This document shows, piece after piece, positions 1-8,693 of a DNA stretch of 61,086 bases (positions within the stretch are counted from its first letter, which is position 1; each line of letters begins with the position of its first letter). Source of the DNA: UBA6952 sp045562575 (GTDB taxonomy: Bacteria; Chloroflexota; Dehalococcoidia; Lucifugimonadales; UBA6952). The position numbers and the translations under genes are program-made. The notes beneath the pieces were generated by a model, which worked only from the letters and a program-made list of their open reading frames with translations, was not told the origin of the DNA and did no database searches. The DNA lies in the NCBI GenBank assembly GCA_045562575.1, contig JBJKVQ010000030.1:1-61086 (forward strand), read 5' to 3'.

Positions 1-304
1 CTGGTCTGAAATTCTGACCGAATATTTCAGCTGTTGCTACTAATTCATGAAGTATCTTTTGTGCTTCAGGTAATTTGAGATTTAAGGTTATACTTTTTAC
101 CCCTCGGTTATTAGTCTCAAAGAAAGAACTTATTCCATTGATAATCTCACCAGCTCTACGGGAATTATCACCACCATTAGGAACTTCGATTTTGATAACT
201 TCTGCTCCTAAATCAGCCATAAGCATATAAGGAACGGTTCCTGCTTGTGCAGTAGAACATGTTACCACTCGTACTCCTGAAAGTGCTCCGATTGAATTAG
301 TCAT
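1..304 (-). CDS. CaiB/BaiF family CoA-transferase, N-terminal part (runs off window start)
   Basis: Family III CoA-transferases move CoA between carboxylic acids through an aspartyl-CoA intermediate. Only about the first 101 residues are in the window. They begin MTNSIGALSGVRVV and contain the Rossmann-like segment MADLGAEVIKIE and the NNRGVKSITLNL motif. The ATG at 304 has a GGGAGAG ribosome site between the two genes, and the upstream homologue ends only 9 bases before it, so the pair is one transcription unit. The sequence is about 94% identical to the start of that homologue (1219-1522), with all differences in two patches. The missing C-terminal part prevents any substrate assignment. 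Confidence 0.93.
   Translation of the reverse strand, partial: MTNSIGALSGVRVVTCSTAQAGTVPYMLMADLGAEVIKIEVPNGGDNSRRAGEIINGISSFFETNNRGVKSITLNLKLPEAQKILHELVATAEIFGQNFRP
1..304. repeat. Direct repeat unit 1 of a tandem CaiB/BaiF duplication (unit 2 is 1219-1522)
   Basis: Bases 1-121 match 1219-1339 exactly and bases 175-289 match 1393-1507 exactly, an offset of 1218. Nineteen mismatches fall only in 122-174 and 290-299. Unit 2 is the start of the complete gene. The repeat continues past the window edge. Confidence 0.95.
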
Positions 305-313
305 AATCTCTCC

Positions 314-1522
314 CTAAATAGCTTTGATTTCTTTAAGATGTTCAATTGATTGATCGTCGTAACCTAACGAATTTAATATTTCTTTGTTATGAGCACCAAG
401 TTCTGGTGCAATACCAGGTTTACTTGGTGTTTCTGATAACTTCCAAGGTGTACCATGAATTTTTAGATTCTCTCCATTTGGATATGACATGGTTTGCACA
501 TACCCATTAGCTATCATATTTGGATCTTCAGAGGCTTCTAACATACTATTTACTGGTGCTGCAACCATATCTGCTTCCCTTAACAGACCTACCCAATGAT
601 CTCGTTTATTAGTTGCGAATAATACTGATAACTGATCTAATATCTGATTTTTCTTTTCATCAGATTCAAATGATATACCAAGATCATCTAAACCTTTTGC
701 TACCATGGATTCATGAAATCCAAGAAGTTTTAATGCGGGAATCCAATCGTTTGCACCAAGCTGTATTGCTAATGGCTTTCCTTCTGAGTCATTAAAACAT
801 GCAGCTATCCCTGCTCGTTCTCTACTTCCATTGATTCTTGCACCAGTTATGGGGGGTTGGTTTCTCCACATTGCTGTTGCCATTGTCCATCCCATTAATC
901 TAAAGGCACTTCCTATAAGTGATGTGTCAATCTTCTGTCCCTGTCCTGTTGCTCGTGCATGAATTAATGCAGCAAGTGCACCTCCAAAGGTAACAATGGC
1001 ACAAGTTTCATCGGCAATCGAAACTACACCAGTCCTCATTTGTTGACCGGGTATTGAAAACGCTTCAGTGACACCAGCAAGTGCTTGGCCAACAGAATCT
1101 GTTCCTTTCAACTTTGCATCTGGTCCGTCTGGTCCATAGGCGGAAACACTCGCATAAACAAGTGCCGGATTTATTTCTTTCAGTTGTTCGTATCCAAATC
1201 CGTATCGTTCCGCTGCACCTGGTCTGAAATTCTGACCGAATATTTCAGCTGTTGCTACTAATTCATGAAGTATCTTTTGTGCTTCAGGTAATTTGAGATT
1301 TAAGGTTATACTTTTTACCCCTCGGTTATTAGTCTCAAAATATGAACTAATCCCATTTTTAATATCACCTGATTTCCGGGAATTATCACCGACATTAGGA
1401 ACTTCGATTTTGATAACTTCTGCTCCTAAATCAGCCATAAGCATATAAGGAACGGTTCCTGCTTGTGCAGTAGAACATGTTACCACTCGTACTCCTGAAA
1501 GTGCTCCAGATGAAATTGTCAT
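314..1522 (-). CDS. CaiB/BaiF family CoA-transferase
   Basis: This 402-residue protein is a family III CoA-transferase of the formyl-CoA/carnitine-CoA transferase type, cytoplasmic, and would exchange CoA between organic acids. The length is normal for the family. The N-terminal Rossmann segment (residues about 8-40), the NNRGVKSITLNL motif (about 65-76) and Asp171 in SIADETCAI, at the position of the catalytic aspartate of the family, are visible, followed by the usual RATGQGQKIDTSL segment. The ATG at 1522 has AAGGAAG seven bases upstream. It lies between the penicillin-acylase-like gene and a second near-copy, all on the minus strand. Substrate cannot be told from sequence. Confidence 0.95.
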   Translation of the reverse strand: MTISSGALSGVRVVTCSTAQAGTVPYMLMADLGAEVIKIEVPNVGDNSRKSGDIKNGISSYFETNNRGVKSITLNLKLPEAQKILHELVATAEIFGQNFRPGAAERYGFGYEQLKEINPALVYASVSAYGPDGPDAKLKGTDSVGQALAGVTEAFSIPGQQMRTGVVSIADETCAIVTFGGALAALIHARATGQGQKIDTSLIGSAFRLMGWTMATAMWRNQPPITGARINGSRERAGIAACFNDSEGKPLAIQLGANDWIPALKLLGFHESMVAKGLDDLGISFESDEKKNQILDQLSVLFATNKRDHWVGLLREADMVAAPVNSMLEASEDPNMIANGYVQTMSYPNGENLKIHGTPWKLSETPSKPGIAPELGAHNKEILNSLGYDDQSIEHLKEIKAI

Positions 1523-1542
1523 ATTTCTTCCTTAATCCACAT

Positions 1543-3870
1543 TTAGAGTGGGTTTATTATTTGTATGGATTCGGTATTTTTTTCAATATCCTCAATATTC
1601 CATAAAAGTGGATTATATTCTCCTGCAAAATATTTTTCTACATTATCCTTGTAATGAGAACTTGATTGATCTCCAGAATTACCAGGAGGAATTATAAATA
1701 AAGATTTAGAAAAATCACTTAGGTCAATTATCTGACGGAAACTAGGCATAGAAGTTGCTCTGAAGTCTGGACCACTGGTGTGGTTGAAGTTACAGATGGT
1801 ATCTCCAGAACCGGGTATTTTAAAAGGGCCAACGTTCAAAAGCGATGCTTCAGGCTCTTTTCTACCATTTCCATGTCTGAATAATATAGTATGTATATTG
1901 CCCCAAAACCATTCCTTAGAATCGTCTCCTAGCTTTTCCGACATAAATTCACCAACTTCGTCTAATGATTTTGATAAACAGTCATCCCAATTAGTATATG
2001 GAAATATATTTGATTCAAAAATTGAATTATCATCTGAGCAAATTAAATATTCTAAAGCTGTCATATGAACTCTTAAAGTATCTTCTGCTGGTTTTTCACC
2101 AATCATAACATCTCTAATCCTATTCAGAATATTAACTTGAATTCGCCAGCGAAGTATTTCGTAAATAGAACCATAACTCTCGAATGAAAGATTTCCATCC
2201 CATGTAGCTAGGAGATTTTTGGCTTTTATGCCATTTTCTGTGTTAGGTACAATATCTTTAATACGCTTGGTTAGATTTAGTCCGGGTATACTAAATGTAT
2301 CCATTTGAATTTTTGCAAAACTCGAAATATTATGTTGATTATTGTTCTGTAGTAATTCCTTAACTCTTTGTCCTCGATAGGGTGTACCCGTAGCATTAAT
2401 ATAATAGGGGAAATCATAAGAAACGATCAAATTATTTGATGTATTAAGGTAATGGGCTTTAGGGTTAACATCTCTAGGCATGTCTTCAAATGGTATTTCT
2501 CCAATCCATTCATGTTCACCTGTCCAGCCTGGAACAGGAAACAAATTAGGTACATTGTTTTTACGTATTGGAACTTGCCCTGATAACATATATGCAATAT
2601 TCCCTTGTGTGTCAGCAATTATTCTATTGGTATGAGTAGTCCATTTTCTATGTGCTTCAATTAATTCATCAACAGTCTTGGATGAATGCATAGCCTTAAA
2701 ACTACTAAAAGTTTGTTGAGTTTCTTTTCCTGACCAATTCATTGAAATGCTATATTTACTCTCGCCAACTGGATCCTGAATAATTGGACCATGATGAGTT
2801 TCAAAAACAATTTCCTTAATAGGCTCTTTTTCACCTTTAATATATATTAATTCTTCGTGCTTTTGTGCTGTTAGCCATTTATCCTTATAAAGATATTCAG
2901 GAGATTCAGGTGTTCTAATTTGTTCAAAATAGATATCCTGTGCATCTACACCAGCAGTGGTTAAACTCCAAGCTGTGTGACCATTATGACCATAATAAGT
3001 CACTCCAGGGACTCCTGGCATCGAAGCTCCAATAAATGAAAAATCTGGACCAGAAATATGTTGGACATGCCAAAAGCATGGCACTGTTACAGCAAGATGA
3101 GGATCACCAGCAAGAAGAGGGAGACCAGATTCAGTGATTGATCCATCAACAGCCCAATTATTAGATCCCGTTCCATGTAAAAAACCAATTTCAGAATATG
3201 CCTTTTCAAAAAGTGTATTTAAATTTGACATCGATCTTTCACCTGCTAGGTCCCCCATAGGTACCATGACTGGCGCATCAACAGGATAATATGGAAAGAT
3301 TTTTTTGAAATTATCAATTCCTAAAGCTTCTAACATCTGCATTCGACTTATCTTGGCATGACCACTCAATGATTGTGAATGTGCTATGAGTTTCCAACGA
3401 CCTGTAACATCTAATGGAGACCATTTTTCAGGAACATAGTCTAACAATTCGAACTCAATAGGCAGAGGGAGTTCTAAATCAAGATAGGCATTTACACCTG
3501 CCGTGTAAGCTTCTATAACATTCTTACCATCATCTTCTAAAGAATCCCATTCATTTTTTGCAGCTCTCATAGTACCAACGCGTCGAAAAAATTTGTCTGG
3601 ACCTAATCCACCAGGGCCAATTATTTCCGATAAAGTACCTTTTACAAATCGCCTTGTACGTTCCATTCCCCAAAGTCTATCTTCAGCATGTAGAAACCCT
3701 TGAATAAACCACATATCCAATTCACTACTAACTTTTGCATGAGGTACACCATAAATATCCCAATTAATAGTAGCAATACCATCTAAACCTTTTACAGACT
3801 TATTCCCAGATTTTAAAAACGTTCTTTCTTTTACAGAATTTTTTAATTTATTAAGTGAATTTTGATCCAT
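1543..3870 (-). CDS. Penicillin acylase family hydrolase (Ntn-hydrolase), no signal peptide
   Basis: The 775-residue protein belongs to the penicillin/cephalosporin/acyl-homoserine-lactone acylase family, which hydrolyses amide bonds after self-cleavage into two chains. The conserved GSNNWAV segment supplies the N-terminal nucleophile of the beta chain at about Ser236. The beta-chain segment PGVPGVTYYGHNGHTAWSLT follows. Family members are normally exported, but this one starts MDQNSLNKLKNSVKER, with no signal peptide or hydrophobic segment, so a cytoplasmic location is inferred. The start ATG overlaps the stop of the cupin gene as TAATG, implying translational coupling. The natural substrate is unknown. 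Confidence 0.92.
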   Translation of the reverse strand: MDQNSLNKLKNSVKERTFLKSGNKSVKGLDGIATINWDIYGVPHAKVSSELDMWFIQGFLHAEDRLWGMERTRRFVKGTLSEIIGPGGLGPDKFFRRVGTMRAAKNEWDSLEDDGKNVIEAYTAGVNAYLDLELPLPIEFELLDYVPEKWSPLDVTGRWKLIAHSQSLSGHAKISRMQMLEALGIDNFKKIFPYYPVDAPVMVPMGDLAGERSMSNLNTLFEKAYSEIGFLHGTGSNNWAVDGSITESGLPLLAGDPHLAVTVPCFWHVQHISGPDFSFIGASMPGVPGVTYYGHNGHTAWSLTTAGVDAQDIYFEQIRTPESPEYLYKDKWLTAQKHEELIYIKGEKEPIKEIVFETHHGPIIQDPVGESKYSISMNWSGKETQQTFSSFKAMHSSKTVDELIEAHRKWTTHTNRIIADTQGNIAYMLSGQVPIRKNNVPNLFPVPGWTGEHEWIGEIPFEDMPRDVNPKAHYLNTSNNLIVSYDFPYYINATGTPYRGQRVKELLQNNNQHNISSFAKIQMDTFSIPGLNLTKRIKDIVPNTENGIKAKNLLATWDGNLSFESYGSIYEILRWRIQVNILNRIRDVMIGEKPAEDTLRVHMTALEYLICSDDNSIFESNIFPYTNWDDCLSKSLDEVGEFMSEKLGDDSKEWFWGNIHTILFRHGNGRKEPEASLLNVGPFKIPGSGDTICNFNHTSGPDFRATSMPSFRQIIDLSDFSKSLFIIPPGNSGDQSSSHYKDNVEKYFAGEYNPLLWNIEDIEKNTESIQIINPL

Positions 3871-4241
3871 TATATTTCCTCTACTATTTCTACTGGGGTG
3901 TTTCTAGCAACAATCATAGTCACTTCAACATTCCCAGTATTTATAGGTTTGTGGGGCGCCATAGAAGGGACATGAAAAAAATCTCCAGGTTCAAAAAATA
4001 ATTCTTTTTCCAGCTTTTCCCCAACTAGAAATTTTCCAGAGCCACTAATGATATATATGGCAGATTCACAATTTGTATGAATATGTGGAGTTGCACTACA
4101 TCCTGAAGGTATTGTAGCAATTGCCAAATGAATACCTTCGGCACCTACAATATTTTTAGATACACCAGCTATTCTAGTCATAGATCCAGAAGATATTTCA
4201 ACTTCCCGTTCAGCATGTTTGATTATTTTAACTTCACTCAT
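3870..4241 (-). CDS. Small cupin-domain protein
   Basis: This 123-residue single-domain cupin shows both conserved motifs. Motif 1 is PHIHTNCESAIYIISGSG, with two His and a Glu that usually bind a metal, at about residues 51-70. Motif 2 is EPGDFFHVPSMAPHKPIN, with a third His, at about 84-103. Such proteins are metal-dependent oxygenases, isomerases or binding proteins, and this one cannot be narrowed further. AGAGGTAATA precedes the ATG. It is the first gene of a minus-strand unit and its stop overlaps the start of the penicillin-acylase-type gene by one base. A role in the same catabolic step is plausible but unproven. Confidence 0.88.
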   Translation of the reverse strand: MSEVKIIKHAEREVEISSGSMTRIAGVSKNIVGAEGIHLAIATIPSGCSATPHIHTNCESAIYIISGSGKFLVGEKLEKELFFEPGDFFHVPSMAPHKPINTGNVEVTMIVARNTPVEIVEEI

Positions 4242-4408
4242 TATTACCTCTTACCAAATAATTCTTTGTTTAGAAAATATGTCAAGTTTATCATGTTAGT
4301 GTAAAAAATAAATCATAATAGTTATTCAAACACGTATATGTTTATATGTATCTAAGATATACTGTTCCAAATTTATTGAGGCTTTCAAAATACCTGTAGG
4401 AGATAATT

Positions 4409-5965
4409 ATGAAATATGATTATATTGTGGTAGGGGCTGGTTCTGCAGGAGCAATAATAGCTACGAGATTATCAGAAGACCCATCAAAATCTGTACTATT
4501 AATTGAGGCAGGACCGGATTATCCAGATATGGATAATATGCCTGAAGAAGTTAAATATGGATATAAATCAACGGTAAACATTTGGGATAGCTCTCATAAT
4601 TGGCAATATAAAGCGCGTGCAACAAATGAATCTATTATAGATGTTCCACGGGGTAAAGTAACAGGAGGATCTAGTTCTATAAATGGACAAATCTTTCTTA
4701 GAGGAATTCCAGAAGATTACGATAATTGGAAATTGTGGGGAAATACAGAATGGGATTTTCAAACATTAGTTCCTTATTTCAACAAAATTGAAACCGACAC
4801 TACATACCAAAATGATCCTGGTGACTTTCACGGTACAAATGGCCCAATCATATGCCATAGATTCCCAGAAGATGAATGGAAACCAGCATCGAAAGCTTTT
4901 TACAAAGCCTGCATCGAAGCTGGGTATCCTCATTGCGAAGATGCAAATGCTCCAGATACAATTGGCACTGGCCCTATACCACTGAATAATCCAGATGGTA
5001 TTAGATGGTCTACTGCAATAGGTTATCTTGGGCTTTCAAGACATAGACTTAATTTAACAATTCGTCCTAATGTATCTGTTAAAAAGATACTATTTGATAA
5101 AAACCAAAAGGTCCCTAAAGCTATAGGTTTGGAAGTATCCTCAGATAATGAAGAGTTCATTATTGAAGGTAATGAAATTATTTTATGTGAAGGAGCAATC
5201 GGAACACCGCAAACACTTATGTTATCAGGAATAGGCCCCAGAGAACATTTAAATGAACATAATATCGAAGTAGTTTTAGATTCCCCTGGAGTAGGTCAAA
5301 ATCTAAGAGATCATCCCTTGTTACCAGTTATCTGGAAAACTAAACCTGAAGTAGATCTAGATACTGTGGGACCTCGAATACAAGTATTGCTTCGTTATAC
5401 TGCAGAAGGTTCTCCTATACATAATGATATGATTGTATACTTTAATGCAGTTGCAGGTGAATCATATAAAGCTATTGGAGCACCAGTAGGGATAAGTGCA
5501 GCATTAGGGTTAAATTTGGCATTATCTAGTGGAGAAATTAAATTACAGTCATCAGATCATCGAGACCATCCATATCTAGACTACAACCTACTTGACCATC
5601 AAGAAGATATACGTAGATATCGTGATGGAATTCGTATGTTAGTTAATCTGGAAAATAATTCCGATTTATCTGATTTAATTCTAGAAAGATTACGACCTAC
5701 AGACTTTGATTTAGATAACGATGAATCCCTTGATCTTTGGATAAGAAAACATGTTCTAACGGGACATCATGTTTCATGCACTGCAAAAATGGGACTACCT
5801 GAAGATTCAATGGCGGTTGTAAATCAATATGGAGTGGTCTATGGAGTTGAAGGATTAAGAATTGCAGATGCTTCTATAATGCCAGATTGTGTCAGAGCAA
5901 ATATCAATGTAACCGTAATGGTAATAGCAGAAAAGATTGCTGATTTTATAAAAGAAGGAAATTAA
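4409..5965 (+). CDS. GMC family oxidoreductase (choline dehydrogenase-like flavoprotein)
   Basis: This 518-residue FAD enzyme of the glucose-methanol-choline family would oxidise an alcohol to an aldehyde or ketone. The ADP-binding motif VVGAGSAGA is at residues 7-15, the second family signature RGKVTGGSSSINGQ near residue 90, and the C-terminal catalytic region has the His pair in TGHHVSCTAKMG. The closing segment NINVTVMVIAEKIADF is typical. TAGGAGATAATT before the ATG is a good ribosome site. It stands alone on the plus strand, divergent from the cupin gene and followed by an MFS transporter with its own promoter. Substrate unknown. Confidence 0.95.
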   Translation: MKYDYIVVGAGSAGAIIATRLSEDPSKSVLLIEAGPDYPDMDNMPEEVKYGYKSTVNIWDSSHNWQYKARATNESIIDVPRGKVTGGSSSINGQIFLRGIPEDYDNWKLWGNTEWDFQTLVPYFNKIETDTTYQNDPGDFHGTNGPIICHRFPEDEWKPASKAFYKACIEAGYPHCEDANAPDTIGTGPIPLNNPDGIRWSTAIGYLGLSRHRLNLTIRPNVSVKKILFDKNQKVPKAIGLEVSSDNEEFIIEGNEIILCEGAIGTPQTLMLSGIGPREHLNEHNIEVVLDSPGVGQNLRDHPLLPVIWKTKPEVDLDTVGPRIQVLLRYTAEGSPIHNDMIVYFNAVAGESYKAIGAPVGISAALGLNLALSSGEIKLQSSDHRDHPYLDYNLLDHQEDIRRYRDGIRMLVNLENNSDLSDLILERLRPTDFDLDNDESLDLWIRKHVLTGHHVSCTAKMGLPEDSMAVVNQYGVVYGVEGLRIADASIMPDCVRANINVTVMVIAEKIADFIKEGN

Positions 5966-5971
5966 CTATAA

Positions 5972-6000
5972 TTGACCATTAATATTAATTGAGTTATATT
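5972..6000 (+). promoter_or_regulatory. Sigma70-type promoter upstream of the MFS gene
   Basis: TTGACC (5972-5977) and TATATT (5995-6000) are separated by exactly 17 bases, close to the TTGACA/TATAAT consensus. Transcription would begin near 6007, about 35-40 bases before the likely start of the transporter gene. This supports a real 5' end there despite the lack of an ATG. Confidence 0.5.
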
Positions 6001-6047
6001 GCCCTTTGTGCTCTTTCTTTGAGCGTTAATCATTAAAGGATATAAGT

Positions 6048-7313
6048 ATCAATACACCCTATCATACTAATAAGGACAAAAAATCTATATATTACGGGTG
6101 GTTTATAGTCCTAGCTGTAGCTCTAGCAGGATTTAGTCAAAGTGCAGGAACCTTTCCTGTTCTAGCAGTTATTTTAGATCCGATAACAGAAGAATTTGGT
6201 TGGTCCAAAACTACTTTTACATATGCTACTTCTTTTGGGACAATAATCGCTGGTATCGTTGCTATATTCATCGGGTCCGCCCTTGATAAATATGGTGGTC
6301 GATGGATTTTAACAACTTCTGTATTCATATTAGGATTATCATTTATATTGCTTGCAATTGTTGAGAATTACATGCAATTTTTTGTAATTCTCATTATCAA
6401 TCGAATAATGACTATGGGAATTATAGCGCTTGCAACACAAGTCATAGTATCCAAATGGTTTATTGTTAAACGTGCAAGGGCAATAGCATATAGTGGCCTT
6501 GGAATCATGTTAGGCAATTCAATAACCCCATTATATGTTGCATTTGTAGCTGATGTTTATGACTGGAGAATGGCATTAACAATATCAGGAATTGTCGTTT
6601 TCGTAGTATCTCTATTTCCAGTAATGATACTTATTCGTAAAGAACCAGAAGACATGGGCTTATTACCAGACGGTGAATTAAATCCAAAAGATAAAATATT
6701 AGAGTCAACCCCCCCCCCCAAAGAAGAAGTATCTTTTAATAGGAAACAAGTATTAAAACAACCGAATTTTTATTTATTAGTAGTTGCTTTTTCTTTATTA
6801 TTTGTTGTTGGACCTGGATTGTGTTTTCATTTAATATCTTATCTTGACACACAAGGTATTGAAAGAAATCAAGGTGCCATAGTTATGTCTATATGGTCGT
6901 TTAGTGGAGCAATAGGTGCATTTTTCTCTGGATTTATGGCTGAAAAATTTGGTACACGAAAAACAATAGTCGCGACATTCCTTATTAATTCCCTAACAAT
7001 TTTTCTTATTTTACTTATCAATAATTTTTATATTGCTATTATCTGGGGTATAGCTCAAGGAATACTAAGCGCAGGCTTGTTTAATACTTTATATCAATTA
7101 ATATTTGCTGAATATTATGGACGTAACTCATTAGGATCTATAAGAGGAATGATTTGGCCTGTGCAAATGACTACTAATGCTTCTGGACCACTTTTTGGAT
7201 CAATCATATTTGATCAAACACAAAGCTACGACTACATGTGGATTGTATTTGGATTCCTAATGCTGATTTCTGCCATAGTAACTTATTTTGCTAAACCACC
7301 TAATGTTCAATAA
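6048..7313 (+). CDS. MFS transporter (oxalate/monocarboxylate type) with no canonical start codon
   Basis: This is a 12-helix major facilitator related to the transporter at 34297-35592; both have YYGW/FYGW before helix 1, a central PEDMGLLPDG/PEDIGLLPDG loop and a similar end. The frame opens after TAA at 6027 and encodes the whole first transmembrane region (YYGWFIVLAVALAG, GFSQSAGTFPVLAV). It has no ATG or GTG before 6348, and its only TTG lies near 6336. Starting at 6348 would remove about 100 residues. AAAGGA at 6035-6040 is seven bases from ATC at 6048, which I take as the most likely start; ATA at 6042 is the alternative. The gene also holds an 11-C run. It is either expressed from a rare start codon or damaged at its start. 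Confidence 0.75.
   Translation: MNTPYHTNKDKKSIYYGWFIVLAVALAGFSQSAGTFPVLAVILDPITEEFGWSKTTFTYATSFGTIIAGIVAIFIGSALDKYGGRWILTTSVFILGLSFILLAIVENYMQFFVILIINRIMTMGIIALATQVIVSKWFIVKRARAIAYSGLGIMLGNSITPLYVAFVADVYDWRMALTISGIVVFVVSLFPVMILIRKEPEDMGLLPDGELNPKDKILESTPPPKEEVSFNRKQVLKQPNFYLLVVAFSLLFVVGPGLCFHLISYLDTQGIERNQGAIVMSIWSFSGAIGAFFSGFMAEKFGTRKTIVATFLINSLTIFLILLINNFYIAIIWGIAQGILSAGLFNTLYQLIFAEYYGRNSLGSIRGMIWPVQMTTNASGPLFGSIIFDQTQSYDYMWIVFGFLMLISAIVTYFAKPPNVQ
6709..6719 (+). repeat. Run of 11 cytosines inside the MFS gene
   Basis: A C11 homopolymer encodes Thr-Pro-Pro-Pro in the central cytoplasmic loop of the transporter. It is conspicuous in such AT-rich DNA. Slippage by one base would frameshift the second half of the protein. 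In the sequence given the frame is intact. Confidence 0.9.
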
Positions 7314-7771
7314 TTTAAACTTTTAGAAAAATCTTTTATGTTTTTATCATGTTCTTCATAATGCAAATAAGTTTCATCTTTTATCATACCTGCAGTAAAA
7401 GGATTGTCACCAAATAGTTCTTCGGGTAATTCTTCTAAATATTTCAGTAATTTTGAATGGTTAATGAGAAGAAGTTTGTATAAATCTTGGAAATTAGTGT
7501 CAAGATACTCATCAACCTGACTTTGATTTAATTCAGCGACATCTTCATCGTTGAGGTCAATCCATTTAGGCATTTCTTTATTGTTACAATAATCTTTCAA
7601 GTTAATTAGCAGTTCGTTATCCCACGCAAATATATGTATCACTGCCTCTAAAAAAGACCAGGTACCAACTGCACCAGGTATTTTTTCATGTTTAGACGAA
7701 AATGAAGAAATAGTATTAAGTAAATTATCCCATGTAGAATTTATTTTAGTAATCGTTTCTAATTTACTCAT
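7307..7771 (-). CDS. DinB/ClbS-DfsB-like four-helix protein
   Basis: The 154-residue all-helical protein has the pattern of the DinB/DfsB superfamily: KINSTWDNLLNTISSF near the start, GTWSFLEAVIHIFAWDNELL with a potential metal-binding His at about residue 46, and a C-terminal HYEEHDKNI with two more His. The superfamily includes thiol-dependent transferases and ClbS-type self-protection proteins, so the exact role is open. Its 3' end overlaps the convergent MFS gene by seven bases. It lies five bases after the crotonase gene on the same strand, so the two are probably cotranscribed. Confidence 0.7.
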   Translation of the reverse strand: MSKLETITKINSTWDNLLNTISSFSSKHEKIPGAVGTWSFLEAVIHIFAWDNELLINLKDYCNNKEMPKWIDLNDEDVAELNQSQVDEYLDTNFQDLYKLLLINHSKLLKYLEELPEELFGDNPFTAGMIKDETYLHYEEHDKNIKDFSKSLNY

Positions 7772-7776
7772 TAGTA

Positions 7777-8589
7777 TTATTTCCCTTGAAAATTTGGTTT
7801 TCGTTTTTCTCGAAACGCCAAGCGCCCTTCAGTATTATCTTCTGTATTATGAACAATTGCACCAAGATTTTCTTCGTAATCACATTGAGTTATTAAATCG
7901 ACATTTAAGCCATGATAAACAGCTTTTTTGGTTAATTCTAAGGTAATTGAAGGACCTTCTGCAATTCGATTTGCCAAGGCCATTGTTTCATCCATTAATG
8001 AATCATGTGGTACCACCTTGTCTACTAAACCAATTTGTGCAGATTCTTCAGCGCCAACATCATCACTTAGCCATAACATTAATAAAGCTTTTGAAACACC
8101 TACAACTCTTGGAAGAAACCAAGTTGCACCATTATCTGGCAATATAGCTCTTCTAAGAAATGCAGTAACAAACCTTGCTTGATCGGAAGCTATACGAATA
8201 TCAGCAGCTAATGCTAATGAAACACCTCCGCCGGCAGCTACACCATTGACAGCAGCAATGATAGGTTTATTGATAGAACGAAATCTGCTAATCCATTCAA
8301 ATCGAGTTTCTTCAATTTGTTTTCTTGTTTCTGTTTGCTTATAACTACCTGAGCTTCCCAAATCAGCTCCTGAACAAAAGCCTCTTCCTTCTCCAGTAAT
8401 AACCATAACTTTTGCATTGTCGTCTTCTTCAAATTCCATTAAAACACGTTTCAATCCATGTCTTATAGGAGTGGAAAGGGCATTTAATCTATCAGGATTA
8501 TCTAAAGTTACTAATAAAACACCATTATGCAATGTAACTCTCATATCCTCGTAATCTTTATAAGAAAAAATAGTTTGTTTTGTCGACAT
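7777..8589 (-). CDS. Enoyl-CoA hydratase/isomerase (crotonase) family protein A
   Basis: This crotonase-fold protein of about 270 residues acts on acyl-CoA thioesters. It shows the first oxyanion-hole region GEGRGFCSGADLG, the second NGVAAGGGVSLALAADIRIA, and the family ending FREKRKPNFQGK. The reading frame is open to 8655, but I chose the ATG at 8589 because GGAG lies seven bases before it; the first 22 residues of the longer frame look non-homologous. Aligned to rat enoyl-CoA hydratase, the two catalytic Glu positions are Ser and Phe, so ordinary hydration is unlikely. An isomerase, hydrolase or decarboxylase role is possible. Divergent from the hydrolase at 8733. Confidence 0.9.
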   Translation of the reverse strand: MSTKQTIFSYKDYEDMRVTLHNGVLLVTLDNPDRLNALSTPIRHGLKRVLMEFEEDDNAKVMVITGEGRGFCSGADLGSSGSYKQTETRKQIEETRFEWISRFRSINKPIIAAVNGVAAGGGVSLALAADIRIASDQARFVTAFLRRAILPDNGATWFLPRVVGVSKALLMLWLSDDVGAEESAQIGLVDKVVPHDSLMDETMALANRIAEGPSITLELTKKAVYHGLNVDLITQCDYEENLGAIVHNTEDNTEGRLAFREKRKPNFQGK

Positions 8590-8665
8590 CACAATACTCC
8601 TTGTAGTATTAAAATTAAACGAAGAAATAGTTTTGTGGGATATTTCGTTAAACAATATATGACTA

Positions 8666-8693
8666 ATCTTTATTCGTCTAGACGAATAAAGAT
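8666..8693. promoter_or_regulatory. Perfect 28-bp palindrome, candidate operator for divergent genes
   Basis: The 28 bases are fully self-complementary, with the core TTCGTCTAGACGAA and its centre at 8679/8680. The central GTCTAGAC fits the GTMTAKAC consensus described for operators of HutC-subfamily GntR regulators. On the plus strand TAGACG (8679-8684) is 17 bases from TAGAAT (8702-8707). By symmetry the minus strand has TAGACG 17 bases from TATTGT. Both putative -35 elements therefore fall inside the palindrome. There is no gene on either side to terminate, so a terminator is unlikely. Confidence 0.7.
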
